NCBI GenBank assembly: GCA_947504795.1
Contig: CANNJG010000004.1
Location: 1 to 27,009, forward strand
Source of the DNA: Legionellaceae bacterium
GTDB lineage: Bacteria > Pseudomonadota > Gammaproteobacteria > Legionellales > Legionellaceae
Direction of reading: 5' to 3'
Length of the DNA stretch: 27,009 nucleotides
A program made the position numbers and the translations under genes. Below, piece after piece: positions 7,212 through 15,264 of the stretch. The notes below the pieces were generated by a model. The model saw nothing but the letters and a program-made list of their open reading frames with translations, had not been told where the DNA came from and searched no databases. The stretch's first letter is position 1, and each line of letters starts with the position of its first letter.

Positions 7212-8399
7212 ATGCATCAAACCGACATAGTGATTGTTGCCGCAAAGCGCACGCCAATAGGCTCTCTTTTAGGATCGTTGTCGACCGTACCGGCAACTAA
7301 ATTGGGGAGTATTGCCCATATGGCAGCCCTTGAAGCGGCAGGATTATCCCCCAAAGACGTCGATGAAGTTATCTCAGGCTGCGTCTTACCTGCGGGGTTG
7401 GGCCAAGCGCCTGCCCGACAAGCTGCAATTTATGCCAATATCCCCTTCAGTGCAGGCGCAACAACCATCAATAAAATGTGTGGTTCTGGCATGAAAGCTG
7501 TAATGCTGGCGCATGATGCCATTCGAACCGGCGCAGCTAACATTGTGTTAGCCTCCGGGATGGAAAACATGAGTTTAGCCCCTTACCTCCTCAGCAAAGC
7601 ACGCGCTGGATACCGTATGGGGCATGGCGAAATCAAAGATCATATGTTTCTGGACGGCTTAGAAGATGCGTATGAGCCGGGTAAACTGATGGGATATTTC
7701 GCTGACGAAACTGCTTTAGAGTACCAAATCTCTCGCGAAAAACAGGATGCTTTCGCCATCCAATCCATGAGCCGTGCCCTCGCCGCACAAGTTTCTGGCG
7801 CATTTTCAGCAGAGCTTTGTCCGGTGACGGTAGCGTCACGTCATGGCGATATTTTTGTCGATAAAGATGAAAGCCCCGATGCCAGTAAAATCGCTAAAGT
7901 CACCCAGCTCAAACCTGCGTTTGGTCCAGAAGGCACCATTACTGCCGCGAGTTCCAGTTCGATAGCTGATGGTGCAGCCAGTTTAATTTTAATGAGCACT
8001 GCAGAGGCCAAAAAACGCGGCATCAGCCCATTAGCAAGAATTGTTGCACAAACGACGTATGCACAGAAACCTGCGCTCTTTGCGTCTGCACCCGTATTTG
8101 CCACAAAAAAAATCATCGAATTAGCCGGTTGGACAGCCCATACGGTCGATCTGTATGAAATCAACGAAGCGTTTGCTGTCGTCGCGCAAGCCGTGATCAA
8201 AACCTTGGAACTCGATGATAGAAAAGTCAATATTCATGGTGGTGCCTGTGCATTGGGACATCCCATTGGTGCCTCGGGCGCGCGAATTTTAGTCACGCTC
8301 CTTCACGCCTTAAAACAACAGGGTAAAACCCGCGGGGTAGCGGCCTTATGCATTGGTGGTGGCGAAGCGACAGCGATGGCTGTTGAACTATTAAGTTAA
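7212..8399 (+). CDS. acetyl-CoA acetyltransferase (thiolase)
   Basis: A biosynthetic/degradative type II thiolase of 395 aa that interconverts acetoacetyl-CoA with two acetyl-CoA. The nucleophile is Cys90 in NKMCGSGMKAV, the catalytic His350 is in GGACALGHPIGASGARI and the acid/base Cys380 is in CIGGGEATAM. NEAFAV is also intact. AGGA six bases before ATG 7212 supports the start. It is first in an operon with the leucine-catabolic genes, where it can split the acetoacetyl-CoA made from the acetoacetate released by HMG-CoA lyase, provided a CoA-transferase or ligase exists elsewhere. Paralog names (atoB, phaA) cannot be separated on sequence reading alone. Confidence 0.93.
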   Translation: MHQTDIVIVAAKRTPIGSLLGSLSTVPATKLGSIAHMAALEAAGLSPKDVDEVISGCVLPAGLGQAPARQAAIYANIPFSAGATTINKMCGSGMKAVMLAHDAIRTGAANIVLASGMENMSLAPYLLSKARAGYRMGHGEIKDHMFLDGLEDAYEPGKLMGYFADETALEYQISREKQDAFAIQSMSRALAAQVSGAFSAELCPVTVASRHGDIFVDKDESPDASKIAKVTQLKPAFGPEGTITAASSSSIADGAASLILMSTAEAKKRGISPLARIVAQTTYAQKPALFASAPVFATKKIIELAGWTAHTVDLYEINEAFAVVAQAVIKTLELDDRKVNIHGGACALGHPIGASGARILVTLLHALKQQGKTRGVAALCIGGGEATAMAVELLS

Positions 8400-8462
8400 G
8401 AATGAGCGTATTCGCAGCCTAAGCGGACACGACCAAGTTCTGTGAGCAATTCAGGAAAAACC

Positions 8463-8801
8463 ATGCTAAAAACAAAATATTTTCTGCCGTATGCGGGTTA
8501 CATCCTTGTCAGTGGATTAGCTATTTATTTTGCGCCTCATATCCAAGACATTGCCCATGTTTTTTCGTTCTTAGATAATCATGTTAACTATTGCCTTAGC
8601 TTTTTATTTTCTAGCTCTGCGTTCGCGACCTCCCTTCGGTTAATTTTAGCCTTGATGCTCACACCAATGATTATCGTTGTGCCCCTGGCGCTTATCTATC
8701 AACATATAAAACACAAACCAATGCCCTACCTTCCCCACATCGCCTGGGTACTTTGGCTCATCACCGCGCTAGCACGCATCCTGATTCAAGAAGGATCATA
8801 A
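8463..8801 (+). CDS. small three-helix membrane protein in the leucine operon
   Basis: I do not recognise this 112-aa protein. It has three hydrophobic segments: roughly residues 7-25 (YAGYILVSGLAIYF), 50-75 (LRLILALMLTPMIIVVPLAL) and 85-105 (IAWVLWLITALARIL), separated by short polar loops with KHKP before the third helix. ATG 8463 is preferred because AGGA lies seven bases upstream; a GTG at 8442 in frame would add seven residues. It ends one base before the carboxyltransferase start, so it is translated with the operon. It could be a small inner-membrane accessory protein, but nothing in the sequence gives its role. Confidence 0.75.
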   Translation: MLKTKYFLPYAGYILVSGLAIYFAPHIQDIAHVFSFLDNHVNYCLSFLFSSSAFATSLRLILALMLTPMIIVVPLALIYQHIKHKPMPYLPHIAWVLWLITALARILIQEGS

Positions 8802-8802
8802 C

Positions 8803-10410
8803 ATGGCTGTATTGACCCGTAATATCAACCCTCAAAGCAAGGAATTCAAAGCGAATGCTGAAGCAATGCAGTCGTTAGTAACACACTTACAAACCACCGT
8901 GACTCAGCTTGCTCATGGAGGCAATGAGCAAGCCCGAGAGCGCCATCGCAAACAAGGTAAACTGTTGCCTCGCGAACGCTTACAACAGTTAATTGATCCC
9001 GGTAGTCCTTTTTTAGAGTTATCCCAATTAGCAGGGTATAACGTTTACGATGATCCACTGCCGGGGGCCGGGTTAATTACTGGACTTGGAAGAATTGCCA
9101 ATCAAGCGTGTCTCATTGCTATCAACGATGCCACCGTCAAAGGGGGCACGTATTATCCGTTAACCGTCAAAAAACATTTGCGCGCGCAAGAAATTGCGTT
9201 AGAAAATCATATTCCTTGTGTATATCTCGTCGATTCAGGCGGTGCATTTTTACCGCTTCAAGATCAAGTCTTCCCAGATAGGGATCATTTTGGCCGCATA
9301 TTTTATAATCAAGCCAATCTCTCGGCTAACAATATTCCACAAATCGCCGTAGTCATGGGATCCTGCACGGCTGGCGGCGCCTATGTTCCGGCCATGGCAG
9401 ATATTGCGATTATGGTCGGCAAACAATCCACCCTATTTTTGGGAGGGCCGCCGCTCGTCAAAGCAGCGACGGGTGAAATCATTGACGCTGAAACATTAGG
9501 CGGTGCGGATATTCATTGTCGACAGTCTGGGGTTGCCGATTATTATGCAGATAATGATGAACATGCGTTGCAAATCACGCGAGAAACCATCGCCAACCTC
9601 AACCGCGTTAACCCGGTGATGTTAAATCGTATCGCTAGCCGCGAACCCCTCTATGATCCTAAGGAGTTATACGGCATCATCCCCTGGGATCCGCGTAAAC
9701 CAGTGGATTGCCGTGACATTATTGCGCGTATTGTAGACGGTTCCGAATTCGATGAGTTCAAAGCGTTATATGGCACCACTTTAGTGTGTGGTTTTGCACA
9801 TTTATACGGCTATCCGATTGGTATTATCGGTAATAATGGTATTTTATTTGGCGAAAGCGCACTCAAAGGCACGCATTTCATTCAACTGTGCACGCAACGT
9901 AAAATCCCCATTATATTTTTACAAAATATTACGGGATTTATGGTAGGGAGCAAATATGAAGCCGGTGGTATTGCTAAGCATGGCGCTAAAATGGTAATGG
10001 CTGTCGCCACCGCTCAAGTACCGAAATTAACCGTCATCGTCGGCGGTAGTTTTGGTGCCGGTAATTATGCTATGTGTGGCCGAGCCTATGGCCCTCGTTT
10101 TTTATGGTCATGGCCTAATGCACGCATTTCCGTAATGGGGGGAGAACAAGCGGCGTCCGTTTTAGCAGAAATCAACCGTGAAAAATATATAAAACAGAAC
10201 AAATCCTGGCCAAGCCAAGAAGAAGAGGCGTTTAAACAGCAGTTACGCCAACAATTTGAGACACAAGGAAACCCTTATTATGCCAGCGCACGCCTCTGGG
10301 ATGATGGGGTTATTGCACCCGAAGATACCCGAAAAATTTTGGGATTAAGCCTCGCTGCAACCCTGAATGCACCGATCCAATCCACCCAATTTGGCGTTTT
10401 TAGGATGTGA
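8803..10410 (+). CDS. mccB: methylcrotonyl-CoA carboxylase, carboxyltransferase (beta) subunit
   Basis: This 535-aa protein carries the crotonase-like carboxyltransferase fold in two halves. Conserved blocks include RERHRKQGKLLPRERL (46-60), YLVDSGGAFLPLQ (141-153), the MGSCTAGGAYVPAMAD acyl-CoA oxyanion region (185-200), GGPPLVKAATGE (214-225), and in the C-terminal half GGSFGAGNYAMCGRAYGPRF. It transfers carboxyl from carboxybiotin to 3-methylcrotonyl-CoA, giving 3-methylglutaconyl-CoA. It pairs with the biotin-carrying alpha subunit encoded two genes downstream. The LGGADIHC block and the neighbours favour methylcrotonyl-CoA over propionyl-CoA or geranyl-CoA as substrate. An AAGGA lies about ten bases before the ATG. 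The following gene begins four bases after its stop. Confidence 0.93.
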   Translation: MAVLTRNINPQSKEFKANAEAMQSLVTHLQTTVTQLAHGGNEQARERHRKQGKLLPRERLQQLIDPGSPFLELSQLAGYNVYDDPLPGAGLITGLGRIANQACLIAINDATVKGGTYYPLTVKKHLRAQEIALENHIPCVYLVDSGGAFLPLQDQVFPDRDHFGRIFYNQANLSANNIPQIAVVMGSCTAGGAYVPAMADIAIMVGKQSTLFLGGPPLVKAATGEIIDAETLGGADIHCRQSGVADYYADNDEHALQITRETIANLNRVNPVMLNRIASREPLYDPKELYGIIPWDPRKPVDCRDIIARIVDGSEFDEFKALYGTTLVCGFAHLYGYPIGIIGNNGILFGESALKGTHFIQLCTQRKIPIIFLQNITGFMVGSKYEAGGIAKHGAKMVMAVATAQVPKLTVIVGGSFGAGNYAMCGRAYGPRFLWSWPNARISVMGGEQAASVLAEINREKYIKQNKSWPSQEEEAFKQQLRQQFETQGNPYYASARLWDDGVIAPEDTRKILGLSLAATLNAPIQSTQFGVFRM

Positions 10411-10414
10411 CCCT

Positions 10415-11182
10415 ATGGATAGCTTACTCACAGAGCAACACGAACATATTTATACGCTTACGCTTAATCGAGTTGAAAAACGGAATGCGTTTGACGATGA
10501 ACTCTTAGAACAATTATACCAAGCTTTATGTCATGCAGAAAAAACACCTGATATCCGCGTTGTGGTGATTAAAGCCAACGGTCATCATTTTTCAGCGGGT
10601 GCTGATTTGAATTGGATGAAGCGCATGGTAACCCTCAGCGAAGCAGACAATCGTGCCGATGCGTTACGCTTTGCCCAAATTATGCACAAACTCTACCAAT
10701 GTCCGAAACCAACCCTTGCCGTGGTGCATGGCGCTACTTATGGCGGTGGTATTGGTTTGATCGCGGCCTGTGATATCGCGATTGCTGCTGACAATGCTAC
10801 CTTTTGTTTTTCAGAAGTGACCTTAGGATTAGTGCCTGCAGTCATTAGCCCTTACATTATAAAAGCAATCGGCGAACGTGCTGCCAATGCTTTGTTTTTA
10901 AGCGCCGAAGTGTTCAACGCAACCCAAGCAACAGCCCTTCACTTGGTCCACCATTGCGTGGCCAAGGATAGCTTAAGCACCTATGCACTCACCTATGCGC
11001 AACGCATCGCTGGTTTTTCACCGCAAGCGGTCGCAGCAGCTAAAGCGCTCGTAAGACACGCCAGCTCACAGCCTATTAACGACGCTCTGCTCACCCATAC
11101 TGCAGAATTGATTGCTAAACTCCGCGTATCGCCAGAAGCACAAGATGCGTTAAACTCATTTATAAAACAGTCGCTAGGATGA
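10415..11182 (+). CDS. liuC: 3-methylglutaconyl-CoA hydratase (crotonase family)
   Basis: A 255-aa crotonase-fold enzyme. HHFSAGADLNWM (57-68) and GATYGGGIGLIAACD (106-120) form the two oxyanion-hole regions. Glu134 in FSEVTLGLVPAVIS aligns with the catalytic Glu164 of rat enoyl-CoA hydratase, whereas the position of Glu144 is a Gly (114); as I recall, this GLI version is usual in LiuC-type hydratases. Between mccB and mccA its expected reaction is hydration of 3-methylglutaconyl-CoA to HMG-CoA. ATG 10415 is chosen because AGGA lies nine bases upstream; a longer frame opening at 10367 overlaps mccB and has no family sequence. Its TGA overlaps the ATG run of mccA. Confidence 0.88.
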   Translation: MDSLLTEQHEHIYTLTLNRVEKRNAFDDELLEQLYQALCHAEKTPDIRVVVIKANGHHFSAGADLNWMKRMVTLSEADNRADALRFAQIMHKLYQCPKPTLAVVHGATYGGGIGLIAACDIAIAADNATFCFSEVTLGLVPAVISPYIIKAIGERAANALFLSAEVFNATQATALHLVHHCVAKDSLSTYALTYAQRIAGFSPQAVAAAKALVRHASSQPINDALLTHTAELIAKLRVSPEAQDALNSFIKQSLG

Positions 11183-11184
11183 TG

Positions 11185-13149
11185 ATGTTTCACAAAATTT
11201 TAATTGCTAATCGTGGGGAAATCGCTTGTCGGATTATTCGCACCGCACGCAGTATGGGTATCCTAACCACCGCGGTGTATTCGGAAGCAGACGCGCTGAG
11301 TTTGCATGTGCAGCAAGCCGATGAAGCCTTTTACTTGGGCCCCAATCCCGCGACTGATTCTTATTTGAATATCGAGGCTCTCATCCATATTGCTAAACGT
11401 TGTGGTGCCGATGCTATTCATCCAGGTTATGGTTTTTTGTCCGAAAATCCTCAGCTAGCCCGTGCCTGCAGTGCCGCGGGCATCACGTTTATTGGTCCTT
11501 CCGTTGAAGCGCTTGAAATCATGGGTTCTAAACGTTTAGCCAAACAAGCCTTGGCTAAAACCAATGTCCCTTTAATTCCGGGTTATCACGGTGACGATCA
11601 ATCCGATGATCGTTTATTTGCTGAGGCAAACACCATGGGATACCCTGTGTTGATTAAAGCTGCGAATGGTGGCGGGGGCAAAGGTATGCGTGCAGTGAAT
11701 GCTTCCGAACACTTCATGGAAGCTTTAGCCAGTGCGAGACGCGAAGCATTATCCAGCTTTGCCGACGATACCATGCTTTTAGAAAAGCTTATTCAACATC
11801 CACGACATATTGAAATCCAAATCATGGCAGATAATTTTGGAAAAGTAGTTCATTTATTTGAACGCGATTGCTCCATTCAACGACGCCATCAAAAAGTGAT
11901 TGAGGAAGCACCAGCAAACCATCTTTCTGCTGAACTGCGCCAGGCCCTAGCGGATGCAGCGATTACGGTTGCTAAAACTATCAACTATCAGGGTGCGGGT
12001 ACCGTGGAGTGTTTAGTCGATAATCAGTTCCATTTTTATTTTATGGAGATGAATACGCGTCTGCAGGTTGAACATCCGGTCACAGAAATGATTACAGGTT
12101 TAGACTTAGTCGCCTGGCAAATTCAAATAGCGGCAAATCAACCCCTACCCCTTTCTCAAGACGCGATTCAAGCACAAGGACATGCGGTGGAGTGTCGTTT
12201 ATATGCCGAAGATCCGAACCATGATTTTCTCCCCTCTATTGGCAACGTCCACTTTTTGAGATTTCCAAACCTCGAGCAGGTGCGCATCGATACGGCTATC
12301 GCAGAACACAGCCAAATTTCTATTTATTATGATCCAATGATCGCAAAAATCATTGCCTGGGGACCCACACGAACCCAAGCGATTCATCGCCTAACGACTG
12401 CCCTGCAAAACTGCCACATCGGAGGCATAAAAACTAATCTGGCGTTTTTATTGGCTATTTTGCAGCAGCCTGAATTTTTGGCCAATACCTTTGATACACA
12501 ATTTTTAAGCGCACATCCTTATATCCCACCCAACACCAATCGACTCTTAGCCATTAAAATGGCCGCTGCCATTCAGTATGCGCAGATAAGCCAATCAACC
12601 GATCCTCTATATCAAGCAACGTTTGCCTGGCAAATGCATCTAACCAGCCAGTGGTTTTGGCGCTATCGTTGTCAAGACGAGGTGTTTACCTTACACATCA
12701 AACCTCACACACCCAATCGCTTTCAATTGCGATTCGCAGAAGCTGATAACGAAACCCTGGTAACGTTAACTATTAGTTGTACTGAGGACACCCTCACCTA
12801 TAACGATGGTGAACAGTGTTACCAGCGTTATTTTGAACAACTAGGATCAACCATCCTTGTGTATACCGATCAAGGTCCTTTAGCGGTTCACCCTCTGGAT
12901 AGAGCTGCTGCACAAACCCAAACGCAACACCCAGCGCAACTCACTGCACCCATGCCTGGCATCGTGGTGGCAATTTTGAAACAGTTAGGGGATCCGGTGA
13001 TCACAGGAGATGCCATCCTGGTATTAGAAGCGATGAAAATGGAACATACGATCCGTGCCCCCTATTCAGGAACCATCCAAGACATTTTTTATGCGGTAGG
13101 GGCTCAAGTACAAGAGGGCGCAACCTTAGCAGCAATGGAGTCATCATGA
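11185..13149 (+). CDS. mccA: methylcrotonyl-CoA carboxylase, biotin-containing (alpha) subunit
   Basis: The 654-aa protein begins with a biotin carboxylase domain (FHKILIANRGEIACR at 2-16; ATP-grasp loop NGGGGKGMR at 161-169; RDCSIQRRHQKVIEE; MEMNTRLQVEHPVTE) and ends with a biotinyl domain where EAMKMEHT holds the biotin-accepting Lys618. It carboxylates its own biotin using ATP and bicarbonate and hands the carboxyl to MccB. Three ATGs follow each other at 11179, 11182 and 11185; the third is used because AGGA is five bases upstream and the protein then starts exactly like other biotin carboxylases. The stop overlaps the next start by four bases (ATGA), which implies coupled translation. 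Confidence 0.94.
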   Translation: MFHKILIANRGEIACRIIRTARSMGILTTAVYSEADALSLHVQQADEAFYLGPNPATDSYLNIEALIHIAKRCGADAIHPGYGFLSENPQLARACSAAGITFIGPSVEALEIMGSKRLAKQALAKTNVPLIPGYHGDDQSDDRLFAEANTMGYPVLIKAANGGGGKGMRAVNASEHFMEALASARREALSSFADDTMLLEKLIQHPRHIEIQIMADNFGKVVHLFERDCSIQRRHQKVIEEAPANHLSAELRQALADAAITVAKTINYQGAGTVECLVDNQFHFYFMEMNTRLQVEHPVTEMITGLDLVAWQIQIAANQPLPLSQDAIQAQGHAVECRLYAEDPNHDFLPSIGNVHFLRFPNLEQVRIDTAIAEHSQISIYYDPMIAKIIAWGPTRTQAIHRLTTALQNCHIGGIKTNLAFLLAILQQPEFLANTFDTQFLSAHPYIPPNTNRLLAIKMAAAIQYAQISQSTDPLYQATFAWQMHLTSQWFWRYRCQDEVFTLHIKPHTPNRFQLRFAEADNETLVTLTISCTEDTLTYNDGEQCYQRYFEQLGSTILVYTDQGPLAVHPLDRAAAQTQTQHPAQLTAPMPGIVVAILKQLGDPVITGDAILVLEAMKMEHTIRAPYSGTIQDIFYAVGAQVQEGATLAAMESS

Positions 13150-14045
13150 AACTGCCGGAGGTGACCATTTTAGAAGTGGGTCCTCGCGATGGATTACAAA
13201 ATGAATCTCATTTTTTATCCACAAAACATAAAATCGAATGGATTAATACCTTAAGTCAAACCGGATTGGCTCATATTGAAGTCACAAGTTTCGTCTCGGC
13301 TAAAGCCATCCAGCAACTTGCCGATGGCGATGCCGTATTTCGTGCGATTGATAAACCATCCTCGATTCATTTTTCAGCATTAGTTCCGAATGAATACGGT
13401 ATGCAGCAAGCGCTCCAAGCAGGCGTCACTGAAATAGCTATTTTCACTGCTGCAAGCGAGACGTTTAACCAACATAATATCCATTGCTCTATCGCTGAGA
13501 GCCTAGAGCGCATTCAAGCGGTTATGCAATTGGCAAAAGCGCATAACATATGGGTGCGCGGATATATTTCCTGTGCCTTGGGCTGCCCTTATGAGGGCAC
13601 TATTGCGCCGAGCCAAGTCCATCGCGTAGCCGAGCGATTATCCGCTTTGGGGGTTGATGAAATCGATTTAGGCGACACCATTGGCGTAGGCACGCCGAAA
13701 CAAACCAAGGCGTTAATTGACGATTTACTCACCACATTCAAAGGAGAGCAGCTCGCCATGCATTTTCACGATACGTATGGTCAAGCCATCGCCAATATCA
13801 ACGCAGCATTAGCCTGTGGCATTCGCCGGTTTGACAGTGCTGTGGCAGGCCTCGGCGGCTGTCCTTATGCGCGCGGGGCTTCTGGAAATGTTGCCACTGA
13901 AGATGTCTTATACTTAATGCACGGTTTAGGCTTGCATACCGGTATTGATATTTTCAAAATCGTCACCGCTGGCGATATGATCTGTCAATTTCTCGGGCGC
14001 AGAAACCAATCCAAAGTAGCCAATGCGTTGTTAGGATCGGGCTAA
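13146..14045 (+). CDS. hydroxymethylglutaryl-CoA lyase
   Basis: A 299-aa TIM-barrel lyase that cleaves HMG-CoA to acetyl-CoA and acetoacetate, ending the leucine route. EVGPRDGLQNE (10-20) contains the catalytic Arg14-Asp15 pair, MHFHDTYGQA holds metal-binding His residues, and Cys239 in GLGGCPYARGASGN is the conserved active-site cysteine of the flexible loop. All are intact. GGAG lies five bases before the ATG, which overlaps the mccA stop codon. It corresponds to liuE/mvaB in other bacteria and is the last gene of the operon; a GC-rich hairpin follows at 14049-14073. Confidence 0.94.
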   Translation: MKLPEVTILEVGPRDGLQNESHFLSTKHKIEWINTLSQTGLAHIEVTSFVSAKAIQQLADGDAVFRAIDKPSSIHFSALVPNEYGMQQALQAGVTEIAIFTAASETFNQHNIHCSIAESLERIQAVMQLAKAHNIWVRGYISCALGCPYEGTIAPSQVHRVAERLSALGVDEIDLGDTIGVGTPKQTKALIDDLLTTFKGEQLAMHFHDTYGQAIANINAALACGIRRFDSAVAGLGGCPYARGASGNVATEDVLYLMHGLGLHTGIDIFKIVTAGDMICQFLGRRNQSKVANALLGSG

Positions 14046-14048
14046 CGA

Positions 14049-14073
14049 CGCACGGCCTTGACAACACCGTGCG
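14049..14073 (+). terminator. GC-rich stem-loop between HMG-CoA lyase and ispB
   Basis: CGCACGG (14049-14055) pairs perfectly with CCGTGCG (14067-14073) across an 11-base loop, four bases after the lyase stop codon. There is no immediate T run, so it may end transcription with help, protect the mRNA end, or only weaken read-through to ispB. Confidence 0.4.
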
Positions 14074-14117
14074 GCAAGCATAGCATGTGAAGCGACGAGA
14101 TTTTTGAGATAATCGGT

Positions 14118-15137
14118 ATGCCAACTGGACTGATACACCCTACAACCAACACTGCTTTGCGTCCGTCTCATTCCATTCACCATTCGAAAGAACTGGTGCA
14201 AGACGATTTTGAAGCGGTCAATCGCTTGATCATTGAAACCATTCAAGCACAAACCGGATTAATCGATGATTTGGCGAATCATATCATCCAAAGTGGCGGT
14301 AAACGTTTACGACCGTTGTTAGTGTTGTTATCTAGTCAAGCCTGTCAGTATCAAGGCAGTAATCATATTCGCTTAGCCGCAATGATTGAGTTTTTTCATA
14401 CGGCAACCTTACTTCACGACGATGTCGTCGATGAATCTACCTTACGACGCGGCAAACAAACAGCGCATGCGATTTGGGGATCAAAAGCGAGCATTTTGGT
14501 CGGCGATTATTTATTCACACAGTATATGCAACTGATGATTACCGTAGGGCATTTACCCATCATGACATTATTAACCGAGATCGCTAATCAAATTGCTTGC
14601 GGCGAAATCAAACAACTCTCCCACGCGCACACCCGAGAGCCTAGCATTGATGATTATTTCGAAGTCATTCGCTCTAAAACATCCTTGCTGTTTGCGGCAT
14701 CGACCACCATTGGTGCGATGATAGCGGATGCAGATATTGCGTTGGTCGATGGATTGTATGCGTATGGCCTTCACCTCGGCAATGCGTTTCAGCTCATTGA
14801 TGATGCGCTCGATTATTGTTCGGATGCTAAAACGATGGGCAAAAATATCGGCGATGATCTCGCAGAAGGCAAGGCGACGTTACCCCTTTTACATGTCTTA
14901 AGCCATGGAACACCGGCTCAGCAAAAAAAAGTTCGCGACAGCCTCAATGCCGGCACGTTAACCGATTTACCAGAAATCTTAGAAGCCATTGCAGCAACAG
15001 ATGCTATCCGCTACACCAAAAGCGTCGCTCAAAAGGAAGCAACGCTTGCAGTTGACGCTTTGAACGTCTTACCTGCATCGGCTTATAAACAAGCTCTTAT
15101 CGATATCGCTTATTACGCGGTAGAGCGCGATCATTGA
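14118..15137 (+). CDS. ispB: polyprenyl (octaprenyl) diphosphate synthase
   Basis: A 339-aa all-helical trans-prenyltransferase that makes the side chain of ubiquinone. The substrate-binding GKRLRP is at 61-66, the first aspartate motif DDVVD at 101-105 and the second, DDALD, at 228-232, followed by GDDLAEGKATLPLL. The small residue Ala96 five positions before the first aspartate motif, within EFFHTATLLHDD as in E. coli IspB, fits a long product. The chain length (C40 or other) cannot be read from sequence. Start ATG 14118 gives about 16 residues more than E. coli IspB; there is no strong ribosome-binding site, only GAG about ten bases upstream. In many gammaproteobacteria ispB adjoins rplU; here about 5.7 kb, including an unusual gene pair, separates them. 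Confidence 0.93.
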   Translation: MPTGLIHPTTNTALRPSHSIHHSKELVQDDFEAVNRLIIETIQAQTGLIDDLANHIIQSGGKRLRPLLVLLSSQACQYQGSNHIRLAAMIEFFHTATLLHDDVVDESTLRRGKQTAHAIWGSKASILVGDYLFTQYMQLMITVGHLPIMTLLTEIANQIACGEIKQLSHAHTREPSIDDYFEVIRSKTSLLFAASTTIGAMIADADIALVDGLYAYGLHLGNAFQLIDDALDYCSDAKTMGKNIGDDLAEGKATLPLLHVLSHGTPAQQKKVRDSLNAGTLTDLPEILEAIAATDAIRYTKSVAQKEATLAVDALNVLPASAYKQALIDIAYYAVERDH

Positions 15138-15179
15138 ACCACGCAATTTGGACAAATAATCATCTAAAAGTGTATTAAT

Positions 15180-15209
15180 TTGATCTACGATGATCTTATT
15201 TTGTATAAC
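15180..15209 (+). promoter_or_regulatory. possible sigma-70 promoter upstream of the paralog pair
   Basis: TTGATC (15180-15185), 18 bases, TATAAC (15204-15209): four and five of six consensus matches. It overlaps the start of the PmrA-like repeat, so it is an alternative to, or a partner of, the activator-dependent promoter described next. Confidence 0.35.
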
Positions 15210-15241
15210 TTAATCATTTCTTAATAAACCATGGATAAGAT
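15209..15241 (+). promoter_or_regulatory. PmrA-like direct repeat with downstream -10
   Basis: CTTAAT (15209-15214), five bases, CTTAAT (15220-15225): an exact direct repeat with an 11-base period. The published PmrA site has the form YTTAAK-N5-YTTAAK in Salmonella and a tandem cTTAATatT with the same period in Legionella and Coxiella, where it controls Dot/Icm genes. A -10-like TAAGAT lies ten bases further on (15236-15241), so the repeat covers the place of a -35, as expected for an activator-dependent promoter. The GTG start codon follows 24 bases later. The match is seen directly; regulation by PmrA is inferred. Confidence 0.5.
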
Positions 15242-15264
15242 TCGCGAATCATTAATTTCTCTAA

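Noticed and set aside
7633..8230. Antisense open frames in the thiolase gene
   Set aside because: Shadows of a highly conserved coding region; no independent support.
14031..14252. 73-aa antisense frame over the ispB start
   Set aside because: No ribosome-binding site, no family; lies across the hairpin and the ispB N-terminus.
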